From the NCBI GenBank assembly GCA_947475165.1, contig CANJLD010000003.1, positions 186,001 through 250,000 on the forward strand: a stretch of 64,000 nucleotides of DNA, in the 5' to 3' direction. The number at the start of each line of letters is the position of its first letter. Position 1 is the first letter of the stretch. A program made the translations under genes and the position numbers. The notes below the pieces were generated by a model, which saw nothing but the letters and a program-made list of their open reading frames with translations, was not told where the DNA came from and made no database searches. This document shows positions 17,284 to 25,496 of the stretch, one piece after another. This DNA comes from Bacteroidota bacterium. Its GTDB lineage: Bacteria; Bacteroidota; Bacteroidia; Chitinophagales; LD1.

Positions 17284-18478
17284 CAGGAATTTTAGCGTAA
17301 ACTTTCAAACCTTCTTCTAAACATTTTATAGCAGCAGTTAAATCACCGGTGTTCAGAACATAGGCAATGCGCACTTGATTTTTGCCGGAAGCATTGGTAG
17401 AATAGAAGCCGGAAGCCGGAGCCATCATTACGGTGGCGTTGTTGTAAGCAAAACTTTCGAGCATCCATTGGCAGAACGCATCGGTATCTTTTACCGGTAA
17501 AGAAGCAACGGCATAAAAAGCACCACCGGGGTTGGGACAAACTACACCGGGGATTTTGTTCAGCAGTTCTACCATTACATCTCTGCGCTTTTGATACTCT
17601 GCAACAATGCCATTGTAGTAATCTTGCCCGAGGTCGAATAAATTTTCTCCGGCAATTTGCCCAAGAGAATTAGGAGAGAGACGCGCTTGCCCGAACTTAA
17701 GGGCAGAGGCGAGAACTTCTTTATTGCGCGTAACAATAGCACCAATGCGCGCTCCGCAAGCAGAAAATCTTTTTGAAATAGAATCAAACACTACTACGTG
17801 TTCATCCATGCCTTCCAGATTAAGTGCGCTGAAGAATGCGTTGCCGCCATAGAGGAACTCGCGGTATACTTCATCAACAAACAGAAACAAATCGTGCTTT
17901 AAACAAATTTCGCGGAGCACTAAGAGTTCTTCTTTGCTATAGAGGTAACCGGTGGGGTTGTTCGGATTGCAAATGAGAATGGCTTTGGTTTTTGCTGTAA
18001 TGGCTTTCTCAAAATCTTCGATAGGCGGGAGAGCAAAGCCGGTTTCGATAGAAGTGGGAATAGGCTTTACTTTAATTTTTCCAACGGTGGCAAAGCCGAT
18101 GTAGTTGGCATACATAGGCTCGGGGATAATAATTTCATCGCCTTCATCTAAACAACTCAACATGCCGAAAGAGAGCGCTTCGCTCGCGCCTTCGGTAATC
18201 ATAAAGTCGGCAGCAGTAACAGGCATGCCGGCCTTGTTGTAATACTCTGCAAACTTTTTGCGATACGATTCAATACCGTTGCTGGGGCAATACTCCAGCA
18301 CTTTTACATCGAGCGTTTTCAGCTTATCCCAAAACTGCGGGGGCGTTTCTAAATCGGGCTGACCGATGTTGAGGTGATATACTTTCACGCCTTTCTTCTT
18401 CGCGGTATCGGCATAAGGCACGAGCTTGCGGATGGGAGAGGCGGGCATTTCTAATCCTTTATTGGAAACTTTAGGCAT
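17264..18478 (-). CDS. PLP-dependent aminotransferase, class I/II
   Basis: 404 residues of the aspartate aminotransferase fold type I. The PLP lysine is in DSISKRFSACGARIG, preceded by ILICNPNNPTGYLYS and FVDEVYREF, with the invariant arginine near NQVRIAYVL at the C-terminus. N-terminal SPIRKLVPYADTAKKKGVKVYHLNIGQPD is typical of the AspC/pyridoxal subfamily Igamma. Substrate cannot be decided; aspartate, aromatic or branched amino acids are possible. It is a single gene, separated from the DUF1573 gene by 114 bp with a terminator, and its end overlaps gmhB on the other strand. Confidence 0.92.
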   Translation of the reverse strand: MPKVSNKGLEMPASPIRKLVPYADTAKKKGVKVYHLNIGQPDLETPPQFWDKLKTLDVKVLEYCPSNGIESYRKKFAEYYNKAGMPVTAADFMITEGASEALSFGMLSCLDEGDEIIIPEPMYANYIGFATVGKIKVKPIPTSIETGFALPPIEDFEKAITAKTKAILICNPNNPTGYLYSKEELLVLREICLKHDLFLFVDEVYREFLYGGNAFFSALNLEGMDEHVVVFDSISKRFSACGARIGAIVTRNKEVLASALKFGQARLSPNSLGQIAGENLFDLGQDYYNGIVAEYQKRRDVMVELLNKIPGVVCPNPGGAFYAVASLPVKDTDAFCQWMLESFAYNNATVMMAPASGFYSTNASGKNQVRIAYVLNTGDLTAAIKCLEEGLKVYAKIPVSELAH

Positions 18479-18531
18479 GAACTACAATTTGATGATGTGA
18501 CGATTAGATAATTTGATAATGGACGCGAAGA

Positions 18532-18565
18532 AAACAAAAATGCTCCGTTTGATAAACGAAGCATT
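18532..18565 (-). terminator. Rho-independent terminator of the DUF1573 gene
   Basis: On the minus strand AATGCTTCGTTT-ATC-AAACGGAGCATT followed by a T-rich run (18540 to 18532), 28 bp past the stop codon at 18593. Confidence 0.88.
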
Positions 18566-18592
18566 TCTGTTGGTTTCTGCCTAAGCAGATGG

Positions 18593-19147
18593 TTAATTTT
18601 TTGGCGAAAGCAAACTCGGTTGTTCAACCGGTACTGATTTTTCAGGCTCTGCTTTTACTACTTCGCCTTTTATGTAAATAATCTTATCGGGCGTATCGCT
18701 GTTTGAGTTGATGGTAACTGATTTATTAAATACCCCCGGTCTGCCCTGTGTGTTATAGGTAACCAGAATAACGGCATCCTTTCCGGGAAGAACCGGTTCT
18801 TTAGGCCAGCTTGGCGTAGTGCATCCGCAACTCGCGCGCACGTTGGTAAGAATCAACGGCTCTTTACCGGTGTTGCTGAATTTAAATTCGTGCGTTACCT
18901 GCGGACCTTCGGGAACTTCTTTAAAGTCATAAGTTTCTTCTTTGAAAGCGATTTTGGCAGCATTAGGATTTGGTGCTGCCGGTTTGTTGGCTTCGGTGCT
19001 TTGCGCAGCAGGAGCATCGTGATTGTGGCCGTCATGCGAATGGTCTACTGCCGGTGTGGCTTCTTTCTTTGCACCCACGGTGGTGGTTTGTGCATATGAA
19101 GTTGATACTACTGTAAGAACTAAAAGAGAGGCGATGATTTTTTTCAT
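18593..19147 (-). CDS. DUF1573 domain protein, secreted
   Basis: 184 residues from the ATG at 19147 (signal peptide MKKIIASLLVLTVVSTSYAQ); a longer frame reaches 19201 but adds no sensible signal sequence. A low-complexity His/Ala/Pro stretch (residues about 30-60, with HSHDGHNHD) could bind metal. The rest is a DUF1573 Ig-like domain: FKEETYDFKEVPEG, VTHEFKFSNTGKEPL, then RASCGCTTPSWPKEP and GKSV-type strands. DUF1573 proteins are numerous in Bacteroidota, exported, and of unknown function. Alone in its transcript, with a terminator after it. Confidence 0.9.
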   Translation of the reverse strand: MKKIIASLLVLTVVSTSYAQTTTVGAKKEATPAVDHSHDGHNHDAPAAQSTEANKPAAPNPNAAKIAFKEETYDFKEVPEGPQVTHEFKFSNTGKEPLILTNVRASCGCTTPSWPKEPVLPGKDAVILVTYNTQGRPGVFNKSVTINSNSDTPDKIIYIKGEVVKAEPEKSVPVEQPSLLSPKN

Positions 19148-19231
19148 AAGACTATTATTTGCGATAAAAGTAATTGGTTGATGCGAAGAAAGAAAAAGCA
19201 AGGGAATGTGTTTACAAAAATTAACCGCTCC

Positions 19232-19933
19232 TTAAATATCGCCCAGTATAGGTCGGAGCAGTATTTCTTCTACCACCGTATTGGCTGAAAGATGGTAAAT
19301 ATCCCAAACTGTTTGTGCTACATCTTCGGGTTTCATAAATCTATCGGGCGGCAGGTCGCTTGCTTTCCATGAATCGGTGTAAGTGGCACCGGCAATAAGA
19401 GCGGTTACTTTAATAGCATGTTCTTTCAGTTCTTCGCGCAATGCTTTTGATAAACCGAGAAGCGCAAACTTGCTGATGGAATAAGAGCCGCCATTCGGAT
19501 AAGCCTGAATACTGGCTACTGAACAGAGATTAAAAATATGGCCGGTATTCTTTTTAATCATCTCAGGCAACAATGTTCTGCTTAGATGATAGGCACTGTA
19601 AAGATTTGTTTCTATAAGGGTTTCGAGAGTGCCGTCAGCTTCATTAATAACCTGACCGGGCAGGAAGATACCTGCGTTGTTCACTATAATATCTACTGCA
19701 CCAAACTTGCTGTTTATCTTCTCTGCAAAAGCTTTTACTTCTTCCTTCTTGCTTACATCGCACTTCATGGTGAGAATTTGAGCGTGCGAATTGACCAATG
19801 CGAACTTTAATCCGGCAAGGTCTGTTTCATTTCTGGCGCACAGGGCTAAATACCAACCTTCTTTCGCAAACTTTTCGGCAATGGCGCGGCCTATTCCTTT
19901 GGTGGCACCGGTTATTACAATCTTCTTGTTCAT
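19232..19933 (-). CDS. Short-chain dehydrogenase/reductase
   Basis: 233 residues. Cofactor motif TGATKGIGRAIAEKF at residues 8-22, NNAGIFLPG, and the catalytic YSISKFALLG (Tyr-x-x-x-Lys) follow the classical SDR plan. Substrate unknown; the short length and KKNTGHIFNLCSVAS segment resemble the FabG-like/sepiapterin-type oxidoreductases. The start at 19933 lies 100 bp from the divergent mlaE gene, so the two share an upstream region. Confidence 0.9.
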   Translation of the reverse strand: MNKKIVITGATKGIGRAIAEKFAKEGWYLALCARNETDLAGLKFALVNSHAQILTMKCDVSKKEEVKAFAEKINSKFGAVDIIVNNAGIFLPGQVINEADGTLETLIETNLYSAYHLSRTLLPEMIKKNTGHIFNLCSVASIQAYPNGGSYSISKFALLGLSKALREELKEHAIKVTALIAGATYTDSWKASDLPPDRFMKPEDVAQTVWDIYHLSANTVVEEILLRPILGDI

Positions 19934-20033
19934 GCAACAAACTTATAAATTACAACTATCAATTCTCAAATCAGCAGTTTCTCTTCTAATCGCATTGTCA
20001 TTATTATATTTTTCTTTTCTTAGCCGCATACTT

Positions 20034-20777
20034 ATGGTTAAATTTTTCGAGCAGTTAGGTGGTTACCTTATCCTTATGCGTCAGGCATTTGCAAAGCCGG
20101 AGAAGGCGCGGATGTATTGGAACGAAACGTTTCGTCAGGCGAAAGATATCGGAGTAGGCTCGCTTCCCATTATTGCTATTGTATCTACTTTTATTGGAGG
20201 TGTAAGTGCGGTGCAGTTTGCGTATCAGTTCCGCAGTATAAGCTTAGTGCCTATGTGGTGGATTGGATCTATTGTGCGCAAGGGGATGATTCTGGAATTA
20301 GCACCAACTGTATCGGCATTATTGTTAGCGGGTAAAGTAGGAAGCAACATAGCATCGGAATTAGGAACCATGCGTATTAGCGAACAGATAGATGCTTACG
20401 AAATTATGGGTGTGAACACACCGGCTTATCTCATCGGTCCCAAAATTGCCGCCTCGGTTGTTGTAGTACCAATGCTGGTAGTAATAGCAGTTGTGTTAGG
20501 TATTTTAGGAGGATGGGGCGCGGGCTTGTTAGGCAACTTCTTTTCTACCACCGAATACTTTCGCGGTGTACAGGACGGGTTTGACGGTTACGATGTATTT
20601 ATCATGCTGGTGAAAGCCGTGTTGTTCGGCTTTACACTTTCTTCTATCTCTTGCTACAAAGGCTTTACGGTGCAGGGCGGTGCGGTAGAAATTGGAAAAT
20701 CTTCCACGCAGGCGGTGGTGCTGAGCTCTATTGTAATGATGATTGTAAACTTCTTCGTAGCCTTCCTTTTACTGTGA
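20034..20777 (+). CDS. mlaE: MlaE-type ABC transporter permease
   Basis: 247 residues from the ATG at 20034; the frame is open further upstream but overlaps the divergent SDR, and the family length fits this start. It has the MlaE features: N-terminal amphipathic EQLGGYLILMRQAF, the conserved GVGSLPIIAIVSTFIGGVSAVQ, LAPTVSALLLAGKVGSNIASELGTM and SEQIDAYEIMGVN. MlaE forms the membrane part of the Mla lipid transport system that keeps outer-membrane lipid asymmetry. The stop codon overlaps the GTG start of mlaF. No mlaD gene follows directly. Confidence 0.92.
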   Translation: MVKFFEQLGGYLILMRQAFAKPEKARMYWNETFRQAKDIGVGSLPIIAIVSTFIGGVSAVQFAYQFRSISLVPMWWIGSIVRKGMILELAPTVSALLLAGKVGSNIASELGTMRISEQIDAYEIMGVNTPAYLIGPKIAASVVVVPMLVVIAVVLGILGGWGAGLLGNFFSTTEYFRGVQDGFDGYDVFIMLVKAVLFGFTLSSISCYKGFTVQGGAVEIGKSSTQAVVLSSIVMMIVNFFVAFLLL

Positions 20778-21532
20778 TAGAAATAAGAGACATAAAGAAA
20801 AATTTTGGAACGCAGCAGGTGCTCAAGGGCATTTCGGCTACGTTTGATAACGGCAAGTGCAACCTGATTATAGGTAAGTCCGGTTCCGGTAAAACGGTTA
20901 CGCTTAAGTGCATGGTGGGTTTGTTTGAACCGGATGAGGGAAATATTTTTTACGATGGCAGGAATATTACCGAGATGAATTTTCATGCACGGAAAGATAT
21001 TCGCAGAGAGATTGGTATGCTGTTTCAGGGCACTGCTCTTTTCGATTCGCTTACCGTTGAAGAGAACGTGCAGTTTCCGCTCGATATGTTTACCAACCAA
21101 ACCGAGGCCGAGAAGAAAGAGCGCGTGAACTTTTGTTTGGGACGTGTTAATCTTCCCAACACCAACAAAAAATACCCCGGTGAGTTATCGGGCGGTATGA
21201 AGAAGCGCGTGGGTATTGCCCGCGCTATTGTAATGAACCCTAAGTATTTGTTTTGCGATGAGCCGAATAGCGGTCTTGACCCTAAAACGGCTATCGTAAT
21301 CGACCACCTGATTAAAGAAATTACCGAGGAGTATAACATTACCACCGTGGTGAACACGCACGATATGAACTCGGTAATGGGTATTGGCGATAAGGTTGTT
21401 TTTCTGCACGAGGGTTTAAAATACTGGGAAGGAAACAAGGACGAGATTATGCAGATTACTGACGGTGAGCTTTTTGATTTTATATTCGCGTCCGACTTTT
21501 TGAAGGACCTGCGCAGAAATGCTAAATACTAA
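20774..21532 (+). CDS. mlaF: MlaF-type ABC transporter ATP-binding protein
   Basis: 252 residues from the GTG at 20774, which overlaps the mlaE stop by 4 bp (GTGA). The P-loop is GKSGSGKT at residues 34-41, the signature is LSGGMKKRVGIARAI, Walker B is YLFCDEPNSGLD, and the switch histidine is in VVNTHDMNSVM. It powers the MlaE permease. FEPDEGNIFYDGRNIT and the GLDPKTA stretch agree with the MlaF/TrgD family. sucD follows 45 bp downstream without an obvious terminator between. Confidence 0.93.
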   Translation: MIEIRDIKKNFGTQQVLKGISATFDNGKCNLIIGKSGSGKTVTLKCMVGLFEPDEGNIFYDGRNITEMNFHARKDIRREIGMLFQGTALFDSLTVEENVQFPLDMFTNQTEAEKKERVNFCLGRVNLPNTNKKYPGELSGGMKKRVGIARAIVMNPKYLFCDEPNSGLDPKTAIVIDHLIKEITEEYNITTVVNTHDMNSVMGIGDKVVFLHEGLKYWEGNKDEIMQITDGELFDFIFASDFLKDLRRNAKY

Positions 21533-21577
21533 AGCGCAGTAATAACTAACCATAAACAAGAAACAACAAACCATAAC

Positions 21578-22462
21578 ATGAGTGTACTCGTAAATAAGAA
21601 TTCGAAAATTGTAGTGCAGGGCTTTACCGGTAAAGAAGGAAGCTTTCATGCCGAGCAGATGATTGCCTATGGTACTAATGTGGTTGGCGGTGTTACCCCC
21701 GGTAAGGGCGGTGAAACGCATTTAAGTAAACCGGTGTTCAACACCGTAGCCGATGCGCGCAAGGCTACCGGTTGCAACGTGAGTATTATTTTTGTTCCGC
21801 CAGCTTTTGCTGCCGATGCTATTATGGAAGCGGCTGATGCCGGTATAGAAGTAGTGGTGTGCATTACCGAAGGCATACCGGTGCAGGATATGGTAAAAGC
21901 AAAAAGTTATTTGAGCGATAAATGCACGCGATTAATTGGTCCTAACTGTCCGGGTGTTATTACACCGGACGAAGCCAAGGTGGGTATTATGCCCGGCTTT
22001 GTTTTCAAGAAAGGAAGAATTGGTATTGTGAGCAAAAGCGGGACGCTTACTTACGAAGCGGCTGACCAAGTGGTGAAGGCAGGTCTCGGTGTTTCAACCG
22101 CAATTGGTATTGGTGGCGACCCAATCATTGGCACTACTACTAAAGAAGCCGTTGAGCTTTTTATGAACGACCCTGAAACAGACGGCATTATTATGATTGG
22201 CGAAATTGGCGGAAGTCTGGAAGCCGAAGCCGCACGTTGGGTAAAAGATAACAACCGTAAACCGGTGGTTGGTTTTATTGCGGGGCAAACCGCTCCTGCC
22301 GGTAGAAGAATGGGTCATGCCGGTGCCATTATTGGTGGTAAAGACGATACCGCTGCTGCCAAAATGCAGATTATGCGCGAGTGCGGCATAACCGTGGTAG
22401 ACTCTCCCGCAGCTATTGGCGAAACTATGGCTAAGGTGCTGAGCGGAGTTGCGGCTAAGTAG
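21578..22462 (+). CDS. sucD: Succinyl-CoA ligase subunit alpha
   Basis: 294 residues. With SucC it makes succinate and ATP (or GTP) from succinyl-CoA in the TCA cycle. CoA-binding residues lie in [20 protein letters not shown], followed by [19 protein letters not shown], and the phosphohistidine His247 in GHAGAI. Length equals the family. sucC is not adjacent. A clear terminator follows at 22502-22538. Succinate dehydrogenase, which uses the product, is encoded at 48-51 kb. Confidence 0.97.
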   Translation: MSVLVNKNSKIVVQGFTGKEGSFHAEQMIAYGTNVVGGVTPGKGGETHLSKPVFNTVADARKATGCNVSIIFVPPAFAADAIMEAADAGIEVVVCITEGIPVQDMVKAKSYLSDKCTRLIGPNCPGVITPDEAKVGIMPGFVFKKGRIGIVSKSGTLTYEAADQVVKAGLGVSTAIGIGGDPIIGTTTKEAVELFMNDPETDGIIMIGEIGGSLEAEAARWVKDNNRKPVVGFIAGQTAPAGRRMGHAGAIIGGKDDTAAAKMQIMRECGITVVDSPAAIGETMAKVLSGVAAK

Positions 22463-22501
22463 AAGCGAGTAAGCAGTAGGCAAAATACAGTAGGCAAATA
22501 G

Positions 22502-22540
22502 AACAATGCCATCGCCATCAGCGGTGGCATTGTTGTTTTA
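22502..22540 (+). terminator. Rho-independent terminator of sucD
   Basis: AACAATGCCATCGC-CATCA-GCGGTGGCATTGTT, a 14-bp stem with one G-T pair, followed by GTTTT. Confidence 0.88.
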
Positions 22541-22580
22541 AGAACTTTACTAACTTTACTAAACAACAAAAACATCTGCT

Positions 22581-22940
22581 ATGACACTTCTATATCTCAT
22601 TCTTGTAAGCGGTATAATAGGCGCGGCTATGGGGGCAACGGTTTTCTTTTCCAAAGAAGAACCCTATAAAATTGAAATTATAGTGGCTTCGGCACTGAGG
22701 AATATTTTAGTGGGTTTGTTAATCATGTTTACTGTTTTTGGCTTATACCTCTTTACTACACCAACACTTCTTAGTTTAGTAGGCTTTGGTGCGCTGTATG
22801 GTTTCCTTTCCACGCTGGTGGTTTTCATATCAAAGGGACGCGATAAGTTTATTTCGCATCTGCCTATGCTTGCGCTCGGAACGGTTGCCGGTGTTCTTAC
22901 CGGTTTGGCGTGTTATGTTATGGAGGCAATCTTAAAATAA
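22581..22940 (+). CDS. Small integral membrane protein, unknown
   Basis: 119 residues with four hydrophobic segments (about 3-22, 40-60, 66-85 and 95-115) separated by short charged loops (FSKEEPYKIE, SKGRDKF). No signature I recognise. ATG at 22581, own hairpin terminator downstream at 22976-22994, and the sucD terminator upstream, so it is an independent unit. The real-gene call rests on the membrane-protein pattern and the flanking terminators. Confidence 0.7.
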   Translation: MTLLYLILVSGIIGAAMGATVFFSKEEPYKIEIIVASALRNILVGLLIMFTVFGLYLFTTPTLLSLVGFGALYGFLSTLVVFISKGRDKFISHLPMLALGTVAGVLTGLACYVMEAILK

Positions 22941-22975
22941 CGGAGAGGATGTTTCCTTCCGGTAGAGTTTCCACT

Positions 22976-22994
22976 GCCACCAGCGGTGGCTTTT
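22976..22994 (+). terminator. Short hairpin terminator after the small membrane protein
   Basis: GCCACC-AGC-GGTGGC followed by TTTT, 36 bp after the stop codon. Confidence 0.7.
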
Positions 22995-23024
22995 CTATTC
23001 CCTCCCCTGCCTATACGCCAAACC

Positions 23025-23049
23025 CCGAAAGGATTCCGACCCCTTTCGG
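23025..23049. repeat. CCGAAAGG hairpin, copy 1
   Basis: CCGAAAGG (23025-23032) pairs with CCTTTCGG (23042-23049). A closely similar hairpin is at 63777-63801. Both sit in gene-free gaps; this one is just left of the second 21-bp array. Confidence 0.6.
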
Positions 23050-23061
23050 CATTCTTCCTGC

Positions 23062-23229
23062 AACTTCTGAATAACTATTCAGATTTTCGGAATGCTTATT
23101 CAGGTTTTAAGAGTGCTTATTCTGAACTTAAGAATAACTATTTCTAATTTTAGAATAAGCATTGTAATTTTCAGAATACTTATTCCTGTTTTCTGAATGC
23201 TTATTCAGAAGTTCTTGGAGCAATATTTT
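23062..23229. repeat. 21-bp tandem array 2 (seven clear units plus one decayed)
   Basis: Units start at 23062, 23083, 23104, 23125, 23146, 23167 and 23188, exactly 21 bp each; a decayed eighth starts at 23209. Four units have the perfect inverted motif GAAT-N4-ATTC and the other three differ from it by one base. Units 1 and 4, 2 and 6, and 3 and 7 are most alike. One forward frame reads as heptapeptides of the type xFxNAYS but contains stops, so the array is not translated as a whole. It ends 83-104 bp before the start codon at 23312, with a good promoter in between. Confidence 0.92.
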
Positions 23230-23242
23230 CTTTAAAAAGAGC

Positions 23243-23273
23243 TTTGTTTTCTCCAAAAGCCTGTTTATTTTAG
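23243..23273 (+). promoter_or_regulatory. Candidate promoter downstream of array 2
   Basis: TTTG at 23243-23246, a 19-bp spacer and TATTTTAG at 23266-23273, one mismatch from TAnnTTTG. It lies between the 21-bp array and the ATG at 23312, so the array sits where an activator or repressor would bind. Confidence 0.55.
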
Positions 23274-23311
23274 CAGTAAGCTTTATAGTTTAACCATAAA
23301 ACAGAACACCT

Positions 23312-23980
23312 ATGGCAAAAGATTATATCCCTCGCGGTAAAAACGAATTCTTTACCTTTCAGCAAGCCTTAGTCACCACCATAACCAACTATGCCGCAGC
23401 CTGGAACCTTCCTGCTGCCGATGTCAGCGACCTTTCCGATGCCTCTGCGGAGTATGCTACGCTGTATACTATAACCGGTAACAAAAAGCATTGCACCGCC
23501 ACGCAGCGCGAGGAACACAATAAATTCCGCACGGCATACGAAAAGCAAATCCGCAAATTTGTGAACCGGTTTCTGCGCGATAATCCCGATACCAATGCCG
23601 CTGTGCTGCACAGCGCAGGTATTAGGCAAATGGGTAAATTAAGAAGGTCGCGCGCGGCTATTACGGTGGGGGTAGACCTGAGCGGCAAGGCCATGGAAGG
23701 TTGCCGCGTTAAGTTTTCTTGCTGCATTCCTCACCACGATGGCGGGGCCAGCCTGCACCCCGAAGCCGATGCGGTGGAAATTCGCTATTCGCTCGACAAA
23801 AGACCGGCACATGCCGAGGAGTGCCCGCACAGCATCATCATTAAAAAGGCACATCCGGTTTTAGAGTTTGATTACGCCATGCTTGGCAAGTATGTTTATG
23901 CTTTTGCCCGTTGGGTAAATCTGAGCAAGGCAAACCACTCCGGTCAATATGGTAATATGTTTACGGTTATGCTACATTAA
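23312..23980 (+). CDS. Uncharacterised Bacteroidota family protein (array-associated)
   Basis: 222 residues, start MAKDYIPRGKNEFFTFQQAL. No signal peptide. The N-terminal half is mostly helical and resembles a family of hypothetical proteins I associate with Bacteroidota (IPxxxxEFxxWQ...-type start, AAAWNLPAADVSDL, then AYEKQIRKFVNRFLRDNP). The C-terminal half is beta-like with an unusual density of His and Cys (VKFSCCIPHHDGG, PAHAEECPHSI), ending ARWVNLSKANHSGQYGNMFTV. This part could bind metal, but no canonical motif is seen. The partial gene at 1-394 seems a distant relative, and both are preceded by a 21-bp array. Function unknown. Confidence 0.8.
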   Translation: MAKDYIPRGKNEFFTFQQALVTTITNYAAAWNLPAADVSDLSDASAEYATLYTITGNKKHCTATQREEHNKFRTAYEKQIRKFVNRFLRDNPDTNAAVLHSAGIRQMGKLRRSRAAITVGVDLSGKAMEGCRVKFSCCIPHHDGGASLHPEADAVEIRYSLDKRPAHAEECPHSIIIKKAHPVLEFDYAMLGKYVYAFARWVNLSKANHSGQYGNMFTVMLH

Positions 23981-24043
23981 AACTGCCAATTGCACCTTTA
24001 CTTCATTCTTTTATTTTTACATCAACCAAAAACAAACTCTATT

Positions 24044-24445
24044 ATGAAAATTAAACTCACTCTTATTGCGGCCGTATTTATACTGGCTCTTTCATCGTGC
24101 AAAAAAGATTTAGCTACCGCCTGGATAGGCACTTATAACGGCAGCACCTCGGGTGGTAATAATGTAAGCCGTGTGGTAATAACCAAGGTAAATGACAATA
24201 CCATTAAAATAGAATTACAAACCAATGTGCTTGGCGCATATTACACCTACGCTACTATTGGTAACGGTAGTCTTACTTCTGCCAATGCAGTAGGCATTAA
24301 CGAAGATGGAACGGTTTACGGTTACACCGGCACCTGGCATTTCAGCGGTGGTGGTTCGTTGAGCGGCAATGCGCTTACACTGAACGGTTCGGCTACTCAA
24401 ACCGGGCAAAGCACCTTGTATTATGCTTTTAGCGGCAGCAAATAA
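24044..24445 (+). CDS. Hypothetical small lipoprotein
   Basis: 133 residues from the ATG at 24044. Signal peptide MKIKLTLIAAVFILALSS with the lipobox cysteine at residue 19, then KKDLATAWIGTYNGSTSGGN. The mature part alternates short beta-strand patterns (VSRVVITKVNDNTIKIELQT, TLNGSATQTGQSTLYYAFSG) like a small beta-barrel or lipocalin-like fold. A longer frame from 23990 lacks a sensible signal sequence. Followed by a strong terminator. Function unknown. Confidence 0.8.
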   Translation: MKIKLTLIAAVFILALSSCKKDLATAWIGTYNGSTSGGNNVSRVVITKVNDNTIKIELQTNVLGAYYTYATIGNGSLTSANAVGINEDGTVYGYTGTWHFSGGGSLSGNALTLNGSATQTGQSTLYYAFSGSK

Positions 24446-24469
24446 TTTATCAGCGTATCAAAAACAAAA

Positions 24470-24498
24470 AACCTTCCCGATTGAGGAAGGTTTTTTTG
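24470..24498 (+). terminator. Rho-independent terminator
   Basis: AACCTTCC-CGATTGA-GGAAGGTT followed by TTTTT, 25 bp after the lipoprotein stop. The A-run on the left side means it may also end transcripts from the convergent PorP/SprF gene. Confidence 0.9.
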
Positions 24499-24520
24499 TT
24501 TGTCTTTTACCCGTTGAGTT

Positions 24521-25441
24521 TTAATTCAAATACCTTGGAGATTTATAGAAAGTTCTCTTCTCTTTCATACCGTTAATGCGGTAAATCAACTGCACCTCAT
24601 GCGAGCCGGTTTGGTAAGGGCTCAGCTTTCCGAAATTAAAATCGTAAGCATAGCTCGCCAGCAAATGCTTGGTAATGTGCACACCCAGCATAGCACCGGC
24701 TGCATCGTTGCTGCGATACAGAAGACCTACAACAATTCTTTTGTTCCAGGTTAAAGCAAGGTTCACTTCTGCCTGAGCAATAAAATCAATACTGCGCACA
24801 AACACAGCAGGGGTTAAATTGAACTTGGTGTTAATGTCCCAGTTGTATTTAGCATAAGCGAAATAATGGCGCGGAACTTTAAACGGAGTGGCACTCTTTA
24901 AACCCTGGTCGAGATTAGAAACTGAGAAACCGATAGTAGTATTGTAACCGCTGAACTCGATACCGGCAGAAAGAAACGCCTTGAACTTATTGGTATTAGT
25001 AAGCAGTGCACTCTGGTCAACATTGTAATGGTCCTGATAAATCAACTCTGTTCCCTTTACAAAACTGTTGAACAAGCCAATACCCAAACCGATAGATAAA
25101 CGCGACCGGTCGTTCAATCGCTGCGAGTAAGCGTAAGAAATTTTAGCCGTAGTAAACCGCTGCTTGCCCAGCATATCGTTGCTGATAACCAAACCCACAC
25201 CGCCTTTAATTTTGGTAATGCCTGCATAAGCATTCACCAAAAAAGTAGAAGGAGCCTCCTTAAAGCCCACCCACTGCTGACGGTACAAAGCACCGATATA
25301 AATATCGCGCGTGTTACCGCTCACTGCCGGATTAAACACATTCGTGTGATAAGCAAAATGCGCCACCACCGGTTCGTTCTGCGCAAATAATCCCTGATAA
25401 CTGAGGATTGTGATTGCTGCTGCTGTAAAGATTTTTTTCAT
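24521..25441 (-). CDS. PorP/SprF family type IX secretion membrane protein
   Basis: 306 residues with signal peptide (MKKIFTAAAITILSYQGLFAQ). The start of the mature part, VVAHFAYHTNVFNPAVSGNTRDIYIGALYRQQWVGFKEAPST, is the typical PorP/SprF opening, and the remainder alternates beta-strands as in an outer-membrane barrel. SprF-type proteins are needed for secretion or attachment of large type-B-CTD cargo such as SprB. Here it follows an OmpA/TPR gene and a type-B cargo on the same strand, the usual arrangement of such modules. Confidence 0.93.
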   Translation of the reverse strand: MKKIFTAAAITILSYQGLFAQNEPVVAHFAYHTNVFNPAVSGNTRDIYIGALYRQQWVGFKEAPSTFLVNAYAGITKIKGGVGLVISNDMLGKQRFTTAKISYAYSQRLNDRSRLSIGLGIGLFNSFVKGTELIYQDHYNVDQSALLTNTNKFKAFLSAGIEFSGYNTTIGFSVSNLDQGLKSATPFKVPRHYFAYAKYNWDINTKFNLTPAVFVRSIDFIAQAEVNLALTWNKRIVVGLLYRSNDAAGAMLGVHITKHLLASYAYDFNFGKLSPYQTGSHEVQLIYRINGMKEKRTFYKSPRYLN

Positions 25442-25465
25442 ACCAATTTCTTTTTTGTATTTGGA

Positions 25466-25496
25466 TTTAAGTCCCCTTCAGGGGATTTAGGGGTTC
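25466..25496 (-). repeat. 3' end repeat (CCCC...GGGG family) at the OmpA/TPR gene
   Basis: On the minus strand AACCCCTAAATCCCC then TGAAGGGGACTTAAA. The last residues (Asn-Pro) and the TAA stop of the OmpA/TPR gene lie within it. Sense orientation, as in the other copies. Confidence 0.85.
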
